NCBI RefSeq assembly: GCF_014201905.1
Contig: NZ_JACHFM010000001.1
Location: forward strand, 1,192,994 to 1,256,993
Direction of reading: 5' to 3'
Length of the DNA stretch: 64,000 nucleotides
Source of the DNA: Amaricoccus macauensis
Lineage (GTDB): Bacteria > Pseudomonadota > Alphaproteobacteria > Rhodobacterales > Rhodobacteraceae
Part shown: piece by piece, positions 1 to 11,291 of the stretch
Numbering within the stretch: position 1 is the stretch's first letter
Layout of the letters: each line of letters opens with the position of its first letter
Translations under genes and position numbers: made by a program
The notes under the pieces: generated by a model
The model's input: only the letters and a program-made list of their open reading frames with translations
Databases searched by the model: none
What the model was told of the DNA's origin: nothing

Positions 1-1836
1 ACATCCGCCGCGCGGGCCGCAAAGGCGTCGAGGTCCTCGCGCGCATGGCCATCCAGAACCCTGGTCTCCTCAAGGGCGGCGACACGCTCGGCATCGTTCT
101 CCGGCCGCTCGGCGACGAGGTGCTCGCTCGCCTGGGCGGGCGAAAGCATCTGCCCGATCCGGTGCACCGCCTCATGGATCGACGTGACGATGGAGTCCGC
201 GCCGAGATCGGCCTCGGCGTCGGCTTCGGCCAGTGCCTCCGGCGCGTTCCAGAGCGCCAGCACGATCCGCACGTCCGGCCAGCGCTGCCGCAGGCGACGG
301 CAGAAGCCCCGCGCCGACAACTCCGGCTCGCGGCTGAAGTAGCTGAGGCAGACGATTTCGATGCCGTCGAGATCGAGCTTGTCGAGATAGCGCGCGGTCA
401 CCGCACCGGACGGACGCTCGACGGCGGCCACACCGGCGAAGCCGAGCGCATGGACCAACATCTCGCAGGCAACCGAATCGATCTCCCACTTGCCGCCGAT
501 GCAGGCGACGCGGGGCTCGCCCGCGACCACCGGCGCGGGATGATCCTCGCGCAGGTCCGCCAGCATGATGTCCATGCCGTTCACCACGCGCAGGCGATGC
601 TCCGCGCGAGCGGTGGTGAGGAAGTCCTCGCTCGCCTGCCGCAGGACCTCGATCCCGTATTCGTCGTAGAACTCGGTGACCGAGGTCGCCTCGATCGACT
701 CATCTGCGATCTCTATCGCCTCGTCGGGATCGTCCGCGATCAGCCGCTGATAGATGCGCGTCGGTATGTCGAGAACCGGTGTCGATCCGAGCAGCGTATC
801 GAAGAACTGGAGCTGCGGCAGGTTGCGCCCGACCACCAGCAGGCAGACGGTCAGCGGCGTCGACAAGATAAGCCCGACCGGCCCCCAGAGCGCCGTCCAG
901 AACGTCGCGGCGGCGATCAGCGACAGGGCTGACAGTCCGGTGCTCGACCCGTAGAGCAGCGGCTCGACAATGTTGTTGCTGATGAGCTCGAGGAAGATGA
1001 TGAGCCCGCCCGTCATCAGCACCATGTGCCATCCCGGATCGACGGCGAACGCCAGCGCCAGCGGGAAGACCGACGACAGGACCGGCCCGACGTAGGGGAT
1101 GAAGCGCATGAGCGCCGCGAGCGTGCCCCAGAGGATCCAGCCCGGCACCCCGATCGCCCAGAGACCGAGCGCCATGGGGATGCCGTAGGACCTCCTCCAT
1201 CGCGTCGGTGGAGCGGTGCAGGTTGCCGCCCAGCAGCCGGATCAGCCGGTCGCGCAGGTCGCCGCGGTCGAGCAACGCCAGGAAGACGAAGACGAGGACG
1301 ATACCGGCCGTGGCAACCGGGGCGAGCGCCGGCACGACCCACTCGGTCGCCGTCTTGAAGGGCGAGGTGGGTTCCGGGACGACTTCGACCTTCGTGGCGG
1401 GCGGCCCCTGATCGCTGCCCACCGCCTGCTGGACCTCGTCCTGCACCGCGGTCACCGTCTTCCACGCACCGTCGAACACCCCGGGCCCGGACATGCTCTG
1501 CCCGAGGTCGGCGATCTTGGTGCGGATCGTGCTCTGGTAGGTCGGGATCTCGGCACCGAGCGTGCGCACCTGCGAGCCGATGACGAGCCCGAGCATCAGC
1601 ACGAAGGTCACGACGACGATGAGCACCGCAATGACCGAGAGGACGCGCGGCAGGCCGCGCCGCGCAAGCCAGGTGACGAGCGGGCTGAGGGCGAAGCTGA
1701 TGAGAAACGCAATCGCCAGCGGGATCAGGATGTCCTTGCCGACGTAGAGGCCGAGCAGGACGAGCGCACCGACCGTCAGCCACGCCGCAAGCCTCACGAC
1801 GTCGGGCTGCTGCCCCGGGTGCTCCGGGTTGTCCAT
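1..1836 (-). pseudogene. AI-2E family transporter, interrupted by deletion/frameshift; runs off left edge
   Basis: The frame starting at 1836 gives an N-terminal half typical of the AI-2E/PerM permease family: two hydrophobic segments in residues 15-55, another at about 64-87, and a third block near 165-190. After residue 213 (MEE, 1200-1192) the reading leaves the family. Family-like sequence resumes in another frame at about 1187 (YGIPMALGLWAIGVP) and stays open to base 1. Roughly 15-17 codons that normally join these parts (the RVSRYLLMQ-type stretch) are missing, so I infer a deletion of about 50 bases that also shifts the frame. The distal part carries a long C-terminal extension with an alpha/beta look (VACIGGKWEI) resembling B12-binding-like folds. 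Either a true pseudogene or a sequencing/assembly error. Confidence 0.75.
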
Positions 1837-1995
1837 GTCGTGCCCCCCTTGCCGGCACCACTCGCATCGCGAGCCGCCGTCGCGACTTCAACTGGTGACT
1901 AACGCCGCAGGGCAGGAAGGTTCCATCCGAAGGCGGGGAACAGCGCGGGCCGGGAGCGCGGGCGCAAGAAACGGGGGCGCAATGAACGGGGGTGT

Positions 1996-2029
1996 AAAAA
2001 TGAACACGGCTCCCCGAAGGGAGCCGTGT
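1996..2029 (-). terminator. Intrinsic terminator of the cold-shock gene
   Basis: An 11-bp perfect stem (2004-2014 with 2019-2029, arm ACACGGCTCCC) closes a CGAA tetraloop. Read on the minus strand it is followed by five T residues (1996-2000). It lies about 25 bases past the stop of the cold-shock gene. Confidence 0.85.
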
Positions 2030-2053
2030 CCGAAGTCGGTCGGACGCGTTCGA

Positions 2054-2260
2054 TCAGGCGAGCGCGAGGTTCGCAGCCGATTCGCGGCCGTCGCGGCCAC
2101 GCTCGATGTCGAAGGTGACCTTCTGGCCGTCCGGCAGGCCCGAGAGGCCCGCACGCTCGACGGCGGAGATGTGGACGAAGACGTCCTTGGAGCCGCCATC
2201 GGGCTGGATGAAGCCGAAGCCCTTGGTAGCATTGAACCATTTCACGGTGCCGGTGGCCAT
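2054..2260 (-). CDS. cspA: Cold-shock protein, CspA family
   Basis: A 68-residue single cold-shock domain that binds single-stranded RNA/DNA and acts as an RNA chaperone in the cytoplasm. RNP1 (KGFGFI, residues 13-18) and RNP2 (VFVHI, about 27-31) are both intact, and the [10 protein letters not shown] start is canonical. A GAGGAG ribosome site lies upstream of the ATG. It is a single-gene unit with its own terminator, divergent from the DUF6494 gene. Which csp paralogue it is cannot be told from sequence alone. Confidence 0.93.
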   Translation of the reverse strand: MATGTVKWFNATKGFGFIQPDGGSKDVFVHISAVERAGLSGLPDGQKVTFDIERGRDGRESAANLALA

Positions 2261-2437
2261 CGTGTTGTCTCCTCAAGTAGTGCCGCCCGCAGGATGCGGC
2301 GGCCCGGCGCAGTCAGCGAACGGTCGAAGCTGAGGCCGATGGGAAACAGCAGGTCGAGCGCGTAACGTAGCCGACACAGACATGGGCAATTAACGGCGAT
2401 AAAGCAAGGAAATTGCCACAGAGGGGAGAAACCGGCG

Positions 2438-2629
2438 ATGGACGAGGAGACGTTCAACATGTCGATGCGGCAGTACCTCAAGCAGGTCGGGGTGACCTCG
2501 CAGCAGGCAATCGAGCGCCACGTACGCGAACACGGCGACCGCTCCGGCCCGCTGAAGGTCCGCACCGTCCTCACCCTCCCGGGCCACGACATGGAACACG
2601 TGGTCGAGGGCGAGATCGACCTCGGGTAA
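2438..2629 (+). CDS. DUF6494 family protein
   Basis: A 63-residue acidic cytoplasmic protein. The opening MDEETFNMSMRQYLKQVGV and the ending VEGEIDL match my recollection of DUF6494, a small alphaproteobacterial family of unknown function. A GGGGAGA ribosome site precedes the ATG. It is divergent from the cold-shock gene across a gap of about 177 bases. No membrane segment or cysteine motif is visible, and I propose no function. Confidence 0.75.
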   Translation: MDEETFNMSMRQYLKQVGVTSQQAIERHVREHGDRSGPLKVRTVLTLPGHDMEHVVEGEIDLG

Positions 2630-2954
2630 CCGGTGGCGCCGCGCGCCGGTGAAGAAGAACTACGGCCGAAGCGCACGCCCCAACGCTGACGCGAGACGGA
2701 TCCGGCAAGTGACAAAACCGTCCGCGACTGCCCCACCCGGGGCGCACACAGCCGGATGGCGCCCTCCCGCGGAAATCTGCGGCCCCTCACGGGCCTCCGC
2801 GCGTCCCGCGCTCCAGTCCGCGGCCCGGCAAACGCAGTGCGTCCGCTTGTCGGGCCGGGGAGGGCCGCACCCGTGCAGCCGCGACAGGAAGCCGGACGAG
2901 GCGGGAAACAAGGGGTCTTCCCGACAAGCAGTGCTGGCGGCCCCGGCTGGCCCC
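2630..2954. other. Intergenic stretch between convergent genes, containing a structured repeat
   Basis: No credible gene: open frames here lack family-like sequence and a ribosome site. The only recognisable content is repeat copy A at 2697-2745, listed separately. The rest is GC-rich sequence downstream of both DUF6494 and lepA. Confidence 0.6.
2697..2745. repeat. Dispersed structured repeat, copy A
   Basis: This stretch shares a near-identical core with 61716-61770: ACGGATC, then GGC, then GTGACAAA, then a 16-base identical block CCGTCCGCGACTGCCC(C). ACGG and CCGT can pair around the GTGACAAA loop, and the CCCC after the core pairs with a following GGGG. I do not recognise the family. Both copies are intergenic. 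It could be a small RNA part, a protein-binding site or a miniature repeat. Confidence 0.65.
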
Positions 2955-4754
<1,800 letters not shown>

Positions 4755-4902
4755 GCGCCCGCGTATGGGGCGGGTTGCGTCGCCGGTCAAGCGGGTCTCC
4801 CCGAAGCCGGCGACCAGATAACGAGGCTCCCGGCGGCCGCCCGCCCACGGAGGCTGCCGCGCCCGATCGGGACGAGGCTTCCGAGCGCGCGCCCCGCCGC
4901 AT

Positions 4903-7119
4903 TCAGAAGCTGGCGGAGACGCTCAGCATCGCGTTCAGCGGCTCGCCGTAGAACGACTGGTCGAGCGCCTGCTGGTAATAGGTCTTGTCGAAGAGGTTGT
5001 TTACGTTGAGCTGGGCCGACCAGCGCTCGTCGAAGTCATAGCGCGCCATCGCGTCCACCACCGTGTAGCTCGGCTGGGTGAAGCGGTGGGTCTCGTCGTT
5101 GCCGTTCGTCACGTCGACCCATGTCTTGCTCTGCCAGCGAAGACCGCCGCCGAGCGTCCACTTCGACCACGCCCCCGGAAGGGTGTAGGCGGTGAAGACC
5201 TTCAGCGTGTTGCGCGGCTGATCAGGCGCGAACTCGCCCCCGTCCGCAGCCTTGAGCGACATCGCCTGACCGCCGACGTAGACGCTCCAGCCGGGGGTGA
5301 TCTCGCCGGAGAACTCGAACTCGCCGCCCTCGGCCTTCACGCCCTTCGCCCCGCGATACGCATGGTTGATCGTGCCGGGGACCATGTGATTGCCGTCCTG
5401 CTCGGCGACGTTGTCGAGGTAGCTCCGGAACAGGGCGAATGAGGCGTTCATCCGGCCCTCGAAGATCTCGCCCTTCGCGCCGACCTCCCGACTGCGGCCG
5501 ATCACCGGGTCGAGGAAGTTGCCGTTCCGGTCCTGATAGTCCTGCGGGTTGAAGACTTCGGTGTAGCTCGCATAGAGCGACCAGTCGTCGGTCGCGTCGT
5601 AGACGACGCCGGCGAAGGGGGTGAACTTGTCGAACTCGCGGAAGCCCTCGCCGTACTCGAAGACCATGTTGCCCTTCCAGCTGGTCTGCCGCCCTCCGAG
5701 CACCAGATGCAGGTCGTCGGTCAGGTTGAACCGCCCGGAGGCGAGCGCCGAGAACTTGGTCCGGTTCTCCTCGAAGTCTGCCTCCGCCGTGCCCCACGCC
5801 GGCTTCGGATAGGCGCCGGTCCACACGAAGATGTTGCCAATGGGCGCCGGCGTCGTCTCCTCCTCCGGCCAGTCGCGCTTCATCCAGTCGCGGTCCGCGT
5901 GCAACGAGAAGTTCAGCGTGTGCTCACGCCCGAAAAGGCTGACGGGTCCGGTCAGGTTCGCGTCGAAGGCGACGAGCCGGTCGTGATCGGAGCCCTTCCA
6001 CGCCCCAGGGATGAGGCCGAGGCCAGTGGCCTGATCGAGATCGCCGTGCATGTAGAGGAGTTCGGCGTCGTACTTGCGGTCAACGCCGCTCAGGATCAGG
6101 TTGCCGCTCCAGCCGTTGTCGAACCTGTGGTCGAGACGCACCATCGCCGACGACTGGTAGCTCGACCAGTGCGACCAGTCGGGGGCGTTCGAGAAGCTGC
6201 GCGGGAAGTGGGTCGGCTCGCCGCTCGCGAACATCAGTGGCAGACCGCCCCAGGTCGACGCGCGCGGGTCGTGGTTGCGGTGCTCGAGGCTGAAGGTGAG
6301 GCGCGTGGCGTCGGTCAGGTCGGCCTCGACGGTGCCATAGTACGTCTGCTTCTTCACGCTGTAGCGGTCGACGTAGGACTCCTCGCTCGCCGCGTCCATG
6401 ATGAAGCGGCTGCGCACCGAGCCGTCGGCATTCAGCGGGGTCGAGACGTCGAGGGTGCCGCCGATGCGGTTCCAGTTGCCGTAACGCAGCGCCGCCGTGC
6501 CGCCGAAAACCGGGCTCGACGCCCGCTTGCGGGTGATCGCGACCGCCGCGCCCGGCTCGCCGGTGCCGGTCAGCAGGCCGGTCGCGCCTCGCAGCACCTC
6601 GACGCGATCGACCGTCGCCGTCGAGGACTGCATCGAGACCCCGCTGAACCAGCCCTGATAGGTCGGGATGTTCATGCCGTCGACGAGGTAGTTCGACACC
6701 CAGAAGCCGCGGGAATAGGTGCTGTCACGGTCGGTCTCGGAACCGTAGGCGTTGACGCCGGTGGTGTAGGACAGGACGTCGAGCACTGTCCCGAGGTTCT
6801 GGTCCTCGATGCGCTGTTCGGTGACGACGCTGACGGACTGCGGCGTCTCGCGAAGCGTGAGCGGGAGGCCCGTGGCGCTGGTCGCCTGAGGCGCGGCGAA
6901 GGTGCCGGTGCCCTCTGTCGCGCCGTCGGCCTCGGCCTCGACGTTGATCGGCTGGAGCATCAGGCCGGGTTTCGCCTCTCGCCCGCCCGCCTCTGCGGCC
7001 GTCTCCGGCGCAGGGGCCTCCTGCGCCGCGGCAAGGCCGGTCGTGGCGAGCACGAGGGCAAGCGCCGAAGCGGATGAAAGCCCCGCCGCCCGGCGGAGTC
7101 TGGTTGTATCTGGGATCAC
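4903..7119 (-). CDS. TonB-dependent siderophore receptor
   Basis: An outer-membrane ferric-siderophore receptor of 738 residues. The signal peptide spans about residues 1-32 (ends GLAAA, cleaved before QEA). The plug region has the [14 protein letters not shown] signature and a [18 protein letters not shown] loop, and is followed by a long beta-barrel ending in ASF with a terminal Phe. There is no N-terminal STN signalling domain. I chose GTG at 7119 because AGAGGG precedes it and the signal peptide then begins properly; the ATG at 7212 adds a non-signal Arg-rich leader. No exporter, reductase or TonB/ExbBD genes lie nearby. No convincing Fur box was found. The ligand is unknown. Confidence 0.92.
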   Translation of the reverse strand: MIPDTTRLRRAAGLSSASALALVLATTGLAAAQEAPAPETAAEAGGREAKPGLMLQPINVEAEADGATEGTGTFAAPQATSATGLPLTLRETPQSVSVVTEQRIEDQNLGTVLDVLSYTTGVNAYGSETDRDSTYSRGFWVSNYLVDGMNIPTYQGWFSGVSMQSSTATVDRVEVLRGATGLLTGTGEPGAAVAITRKRASSPVFGGTAALRYGNWNRIGGTLDVSTPLNADGSVRSRFIMDAASEESYVDRYSVKKQTYYGTVEADLTDATRLTFSLEHRNHDPRASTWGGLPLMFASGEPTHFPRSFSNAPDWSHWSSYQSSAMVRLDHRFDNGWSGNLILSGVDRKYDAELLYMHGDLDQATGLGLIPGAWKGSDHDRLVAFDANLTGPVSLFGREHTLNFSLHADRDWMKRDWPEEETTPAPIGNIFVWTGAYPKPAWGTAEADFEENRTKFSALASGRFNLTDDLHLVLGGRQTSWKGNMVFEYGEGFREFDKFTPFAGVVYDATDDWSLYASYTEVFNPQDYQDRNGNFLDPVIGRSREVGAKGEIFEGRMNASFALFRSYLDNVAEQDGNHMVPGTINHAYRGAKGVKAEGGEFEFSGEITPGWSVYVGGQAMSLKAADGGEFAPDQPRNTLKVFTAYTLPGAWSKWTLGGGLRWQSKTWVDVTNGNDETHRFTQPSYTVVDAMARYDFDERWSAQLNVNNLFDKTYYQQALDQSFYGEPLNAMLSVSASF

Positions 7120-7243
7120 ACGAGCGCCCTCTTTGTCCCCGATGAGACATTTCCGGCTGGCGGGGGGGGGCTCGCTTGCGGCACGTCTCCTGCAATCCGG
7201 CGGTACTCGCAAGAGGCGCGCAGTGATCGCGGAAGTCGATGTG

Positions 7244-7259
7244 GCTGAAATGCTTCAGC
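7244..7259. promoter_or_regulatory. Short palindrome upstream of the TonB receptor
   Basis: GCTGAAATGCTTCAGC is a palindrome with two perfect 6-base arms, about 125 bases upstream of the receptor start and just past the end of the HAD gene. It could be an operator or part of a weak hairpin. No regulator is assigned. Confidence 0.3.
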
Positions 7260-7273
7260 GACTCGGGCGCGGC

Positions 7274-7999
7274 TCAGGCGAGCCCCAGCCACCCCGGCAG
7301 CGCCTCGACCGAGGGCAGCACCACGTCGGCGTGCGGCGCGAGATCGGGTTCCGTCGCGATCCCGGTCAGGACGGCCACCGCGGTCATGCCGGCGGCGCGG
7401 CCGCTCTCGAGATCATGCGTGCTGTCGCCGATCATCGCGCAGTTCGCCGGCGCGATGCCGGTGGCGGCGCAGAACGCGGTCAGCATGCCCGGCATCGGCT
7501 TCGCGCCGTGGCCACTGTCGTAGCCCGCGACGAAGGCGAAGCGCCCGAGCACGCCGGCCCGCTCCAGATGGGCGCGCGCCGGTTCCTCGCTGTCGTTCGT
7601 GGCGAGGCCGAGCGTCATGCCGCCGGCAATCAGCCGGTCGAGCAGCGGCCCGAGCGGCGCCACCTCGACCTGCTCCGCGGCGGCGGTGCTCGCGAGGATC
7701 ATCCGCCGGAGCGGCGCCTCCTCCAGCGCCGGCAGCGTCGAGCGGATCGCGTCGATCACCACCTCCATCGTGCCGGCGATGACCGCGCTCTGCGGCAGGA
7801 AGCGCCGGGTGGCACGGTCGAAGCCCAGCCGGTCGGCAAGCCCCTCGGCCAGCAACTCGGCCTTGGACGGATCGACGCCGCTCAGCCGGTCGATGAGCCC
7901 GTTCGCCCAGACCGACCAGGTCGCGTGAAAGTCGAAGAGCGTGCCGTCCTTGTCGAAGATCAGGCCCCGGATCGTCCGGGGATCGACCACTGCTGACAT
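7274..7999 (-). CDS. HAD-superfamily phosphatase, phosphoglycolate phosphatase-like
   Basis: A 241-residue haloacid dehalogenase hydrolase, probably acting on small phosphorylated metabolites. Motif I is FDKDGTLFD with nucleophile and acid at Asp16/Asp18. Motif II is the GLATND segment. Motif III/IV is Lys (GAKPMPGM) and GDSTHDLESGRAAG near residue 190. An alpha-helical cap lies between motifs I and II. Start ATG 7999 follows GGGGGAGAAACCGG; an upstream in-frame ATG adds 26 unconserved residues. No Calvin-cycle genes are nearby, so the name gph is not assigned. Confidence 0.88.
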   Translation of the reverse strand: MSAVVDPRTIRGLIFDKDGTLFDFHATWSVWANGLIDRLSGVDPSKAELLAEGLADRLGFDRATRRFLPQSAVIAGTMEVVIDAIRSTLPALEEAPLRRMILASTAAAEQVEVAPLGPLLDRLIAGGMTLGLATNDSEEPARAHLERAGVLGRFAFVAGYDSGHGAKPMPGMLTAFCAATGIAPANCAMIGDSTHDLESGRAAGMTAVAVLTGIATEPDLAPHADVVLPSVEALPGWLGLA

Positions 8000-8142
8000 C
8001 CGGTTTCTCCCCCTCATGCCGGTGGACCCGGTTTCCCCGATGCCGGCGCTGGACGCAAGGGGCCGGACCTTGCGCATCCGTCAGGGGAGGGCCAATCTCC
8101 CGCCAGTCCCGCGCCTTCCCCGCCCCGAAGCCCGGAGGCCCC

Positions 8143-8454
8143 ATGCGCCCGCTTCCCCTGTTCGTCGCCCTCGCCGGCCTCGCGGCCTGCACCCCCGCGG
8201 CGGCCCCGCCCACTGTCCCGTCAGGAGGCAACCTGACCCCGACGCGGGCAGAGGCTTCCTGCACCCGCGCCGTCGCAGGCCAGACCGGAGGGGCCGGCGG
8301 GACGGGGCGCGCGCCGGAAACCACAGGACAGGCGACGCGGGTAACGCCCGACGCGCCCGGCGCGGCCGCCCCGTGGGAATGCGTCGCCGACCTGAGCGGC
8401 GAAACCCGGCGCGTCCACTCTTCCGGCACAATCGCCAGCGGCGCGGCGGACTGA
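8143..8454 (+). CDS. Small predicted lipoprotein, function unknown
   Basis: A 103-residue protein whose first 16 residues form a lipoprotein signal ending in LAGLAAC, so Cys16 is the predicted lipidation site. The mature part is rich in Pro, Gly, Thr and Ala and contains two cysteines (ASCTRAV and WECVADL). It resembles in style the secreted protein at 11292 (Thr/Ala-rich, one EAC-type and one C-terminal Cys) but I see no clear homology. It ends 3 bases before the thioesterase start, so the two are probably co-transcribed. Confidence 0.6.
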   Translation: MRPLPLFVALAGLAACTPAAAPPTVPSGGNLTPTRAEASCTRAVAGQTGGAGGTGRAPETTGQATRVTPDAPGAAAPWECVADLSGETRRVHSSGTIASGAAD

Positions 8455-8457
8455 CCG

Positions 8458-8892
8458 TTGCAACGCCGCCCCCCGCCAACCCGCGCGGCGTTCCGCCGTT
8501 TCGTGCGCTACGCCACCCGCTGGCGCGACAATGACGTCTACCGGCACATGAACAACGCCGTCTTCTACGAGTACGCCGACAGCGCGGTCGGAAGCTGGCT
8601 CATCGGCCCGGGCGGCCTCGCGGTCCCGGACGGGCCGGTGGTCTGCCTCGTCGCCGAGACCGCCTGCACCTACCACGCGAGCCTCGGATACCCCGACCCG
8701 GTCGACGTCGGACTGGTGCTTGACCGGCTGGGCGAGCGGTCGATGACCTGGCGGATCGGGCTCTTCCGCGGTGACGCCGACGCGGCCGCCGGCGACATCC
8801 GCTTCGTCCACGTCTGCGTCGACGCCCGCACCCACCGCCCGACTACCCTGCCCGAGTCCCTCCGCCGCGCGGCGGAGGAGATGCTCGCCTAG
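8458..8892 (+). CDS. Acyl-CoA thioesterase, 4-hydroxybenzoyl-CoA thioesterase-like hotdog fold
   Basis: A 144-residue single hotdog domain. The N-terminal TRWRDNDVYRHMNNAVFYEY segment holds the family catalytic Asp (residues 24-26) followed by the HMNN turn and long helix. Such enzymes hydrolyse short or aromatic acyl-CoAs in the cytoplasm. The start is TTG at 8458, directly after the lipoprotein stop, and matches the usual length. Its 3-prime end overlaps that of the convergent DUF3572 gene by 4 bases. The substrate cannot be told. Confidence 0.85.
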   Translation: MQRRPPPTRAAFRRFVRYATRWRDNDVYRHMNNAVFYEYADSAVGSWLIGPGGLAVPDGPVVCLVAETACTYHASLGYPDPVDVGLVLDRLGERSMTWRIGLFRGDADAAAGDIRFVHVCVDARTHRPTTLPESLRRAAEEMLA

Positions 8893-9164
8893 GTCCAGTG
8901 CGGCAGACCGCCGTCGAGGACGGCGCGCGCGCGGGCCACGTCCTCCGGTCGGAGACCCGCTTCGGCGGCGAAGTCCTCGACCCAGGCATCGCTCTGCAGC
9001 AGGAACTCCAGCAGGAAGCCAAGGAACGCCGGCTCGCTGGCACGGCCCCGCAGCTCGTCCGGGGCAAGCCCGCTCTGTACCAGACAGGCGTCGAGCAATT
9101 CGGCCCGGCCGGCGAGAAAGATCAGCGCGTCCTGTCCGATGCGCGTGGCCTGATCGAGATGCAT
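8889..9164 (-). CDS. DUF3572 family protein
   Basis: A 91-residue acidic helical protein (ALIFLAGRAELLDACLVQSG, then a FLGFLLEFLL block and an ending AGLRPEDVARARAVLDGG). This matches the alphaproteobacterial DUF3572 family as I recall it, with no known biochemical role. It has no membrane segment or signal peptide. It is a single gene convergent with the thioesterase and divergent from rpmI-rplT. The ribosome site is weak (ACCGGA). Confidence 0.8.
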   Translation of the reverse strand: MHLDQATRIGQDALIFLAGRAELLDACLVQSGLAPDELRGRASEPAFLGFLLEFLLQSDAWVEDFAAEAGLRPEDVARARAVLDGGLPHWT

Positions 9165-9291
9165 TCCGGTGGTCCCGCCGATGGCACCCGATTGTCGGGC
9201 CGGCCGAGACTAACCCGGCATGCCACCACGCGACAGTCCCGCAGGTCCGCACACCCGCGCGATCGGACGGCCTCACCCCGCGCGAGTCCCC

Positions 9292-9320
9292 TTGCTTCAG
9301 CAGCCGGGCGCCCCTATAAG
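9292..9320 (+). promoter_or_regulatory. Sigma-70-type promoter of rpmI-rplT
   Basis: TTGCTT (9292-9297) and TATAAG (9315-9320) are separated by exactly 17 bases and lie about 85 bases upstream of rpmI. Both hexamers are close to the housekeeping consensus and the position fits a strong ribosomal-protein promoter with a leader. Confidence 0.7.
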
Positions 9321-9404
9321 CCCGCGTTCTGAACCACCGCAGCGGCCGGCCGATCAGGGCTGCCGAGTCGCTGTCTGAACGCGGACCCGCGAAGGAGACC
9401 CGAA

Positions 9405-9605
9405 ATGCCCAAGATGAAGACCAAGTCGGGCGCCAAGAAGCGCTTCAAGGTGACGGCCACCGGCCGCATCCTCACTGCCCAGGCCGGCAAGCGGCACGGG
9501 ATGATCAAGCGGTCGACCAAGTTCATCCGCCAGGCCCGCGGCACCACGACCCTCTCGGCACCGGACGAGAAGATCGTGAAGTCGTACATGCCCTACGCCC
9601 GCTGA
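9405..9605 (+). CDS. rpmI: 50S ribosomal protein L35
   Basis: A 66-residue very basic protein of the large subunit. The [20 protein letters not shown] start and the Lys/Arg-rich remainder are canonical for bL35. GAAGGAGA precedes the ATG. rplT follows after 13 bases in the usual rpmI-rplT pair; infC is not within view upstream. Confidence 0.98.
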   Translation: MPKMKTKSGAKKRFKVTATGRILTAQAGKRHGMIKRSTKFIRQARGTTTLSAPDEKIVKSYMPYAR

Positions 9606-9618
9606 GGAGGCCTGACAG

Positions 9619-9981
9619 ATGTCCCGAGTCAAGGGTGGCGCCACCAGCCACGCCCGTCACCGCAAGATCATCAAGCAGGCCGCCGGCTACTATGGCGCCC
9701 GCTCGACCAACTACCGCACCGCCAAGCAGGCCGTCGACAAGGCCCTGCAGTACGCGACGCGCGACCGCAAGGTCCGCAAGCGGAACTTCCGCGCCCTCTG
9801 GATCCAGCGCATCAACGCCGCGGTCCGCGAGTACGACGCGACGCTCACCTACTCGCGCCTGATCGCCGGGCTCGCGAAGGCCGGGATCGAGGTCGATCGC
9901 AAGGTCCTCGCCGACCTCGCCGTCCACGAGCCGGCCGCGTTCAACTCGATCGTCGATCAGGCGAAGTCCGCGCTCGCCTGA
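9619..9981 (+). CDS. rplT: 50S ribosomal protein L20
   Basis: A 120-residue bL20 protein needed for early 50S assembly. It has the signature MSRVKGG start, the basic [16 protein letters not shown] segment, and the [14 protein letters not shown] and [14 protein letters not shown] motifs. GAGGAGG lies upstream. A strong terminator follows at once, so pheS, the frequent next gene in this operon, is not co-transcribed here; pheS lies 9 kb away on the other strand. Confidence 0.98.
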   Translation: MSRVKGGATSHARHRKIIKQAAGYYGARSTNYRTAKQAVDKALQYATRDRKVRKRNFRALWIQRINAAVREYDATLTYSRLIAGLAKAGIEVDRKVLADLAVHEPAAFNSIVDQAKSALA

Positions 9982-10015
9982 GCGCCGCCACCGACACCGA
10001 CACCTGATTCTGGAA

Positions 10016-10043
10016 GGCTCGCCCCCGGGGCGAGCCTTTTTTT
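10016..10043 (+). terminator. Intrinsic terminator of rpmI-rplT
   Basis: GGCTCGCC (10016-10023) pairs with GGCGAGCC (10029-10036) over a 5-base loop and is followed by seven T residues (10037-10043). Textbook rho-independent form, 35 bases after the rplT stop. Confidence 0.95.
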
Positions 10044-10071
10044 CGTCTCGCCGGCCGTCAGTCGTCGGCCG

Positions 10072-10275
10072 TCAGTCGCCGATGTCCATCAGGATGATGC
10101 GATACTTGCCATCGATCTTGAAGTCGTACTGGCCAGCGGTGCACGTGGCATCGTTGATCTCGAAGCGGTTGTCAGTCTCCTTGTTCACCTCGGTGAAGGT
10201 GCAGCCGAGCGGCGCGACCGCCTCCTGAAGCCCCTTCAGTTCGTTGGCTCTCGGGGGTCCGCAAACGTGCCGCAA
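10072..10275 (-). pseudogene. Fragment of a small secreted protein, N-terminus lost
   Basis: Residues from about ANELKGLQEAVAPLGC onward read like a small periplasmic PepSY-like protein (EVNKETDNRFEINDATC, then a C-terminal YRIILMD strand). Two cysteines that could form a disulfide are kept. The stretch before it has no signal peptide, and the nominal start is a TTG without a ribosome site. The natural N-terminus therefore appears deleted; the lyase gene ends 42 bases upstream. The family assignment is tentative. Confidence 0.45.
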
Positions 10276-10316
10276 TCATCCGGCCCGCGAGGCGCCCATG
10301 CGGACCCGTCGGGTCG

Positions 10317-11153
10317 TCACCCCCGATCGACGGGCCTTGCCCCCGTCATGAGCCGTGCGACGGTCGCACCGGGGATCGCGTCGGCCGCATAGGTGAAGGT
10401 GCCCGCCGTCCGCACCTCCTCCGCCGCGCGCATCAGCCCGCCGAGCGCGGCGCGCGCGAACGAGCCGCCGACGCTGATGCGCCGCACGCCCGCGGCCGTG
10501 AGCTCCGCCACCGAATACGTCGGCCCCGACAACCCCATGACGACGTTCACCGGGCGATCGACGGCGCCGCATACCGCCCGGATCGCCTCGATGTCCGGCA
10601 GGCCCGGCGCATAGAGCACGTCGGCTCCGGCCCCGGAAAACGCCTGAAGCCGCCGGATCGTGTCGTCGAGATCCGGACGCCCCCAGAGAAAGTTCTCCGC
10701 CCGCGCCGTCAGCACGAATGGCAGGTCACGCGCGGCCTCCGCCGCCGCGTGAACGCGCTCCACCGCCAGCGCGATGTCATGGATCGGCGCGGCCGGATCG
10801 CCCGTCGCATCCTCGATCGACCCGCCGACGAGGCCCACCTCACAGGCCATGCGGATCGTCTCGGCGCAGGTCTCGGGCGCTACGCCAAAGCCGTCCTCGA
10901 GATCGGCCGAGACCGGCAAGTCCGTCGCCCCGACGATCTCGGCGGCATTGGCGAGGATGTCCCCGCGCCCGAGGGTCGAGTCCCGCCTGCCCTTCGAGAA
11001 GGCGTAGCCCGCGCTCGTGGTCGCAAGCGCCTCGAACCCGAGGCTGGCGAGCAGCCGCGCCGACCCCGCGTCCCACGGATTCGGGATGACGAAGGCCCGA
11101 TCTCCGAAGTGCAGCGCCTTCAGCCGTTCGAACCTGCTCTGCTGGTCGGTCAT
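10317..11153 (-). CDS. Isocitrate lyase/PEP mutase superfamily protein
   Basis: A 278-residue TIM-barrel enzyme of the PEP mutase/2-methylisocitrate lyase group, which makes or breaks C-C or P-C bonds in alpha-hydroxy or oxo acids. Diagnostic parts are VIPNPWDAGSARLLASLGF at the start, PVSADLEDGFG (metal-binding acids), GGSIEDATGD and the FVLTARAENFLWG strand. The KKCGH cysteine loop of true isocitrate lyases is absent. The start is ATG 11153. It belongs to the common oxidoreductase-like branch whose substrates are mostly unknown. No phosphonate or methylcitrate genes are adjacent. Confidence 0.85.
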   Translation of the reverse strand: MTDQQSRFERLKALHFGDRAFVIPNPWDAGSARLLASLGFEALATTSAGYAFSKGRRDSTLGRGDILANAAEIVGATDLPVSADLEDGFGVAPETCAETIRMACEVGLVGGSIEDATGDPAAPIHDIALAVERVHAAAEAARDLPFVLTARAENFLWGRPDLDDTIRRLQAFSGAGADVLYAPGLPDIEAIRAVCGAVDRPVNVVMGLSGPTYSVAELTAAGVRRISVGGSFARAALGGLMRAAEEVRTAGTFTYAADAIPGATVARLMTGARPVDRG

Positions 11154-11291
11154 GCGCTTCCCTTTCGCGTTCGCCCCCATCCCCTGCCGGTAACGATAGC
11201 GCCCGGCGCACCGGAACCAACTTTCGCCGGAACGGTGCCGGAACCACCCCGACACCGGGCCGTTGCCATTCTTTGCTCGCGAGGAACCCCG

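Noticed and set aside
7120-7273. Fur box upstream of the TonB receptor
   Set aside because: No match to the AT-rich Fur or RirA sites; only a short GCTGAA-type palindrome, listed with low confidence.
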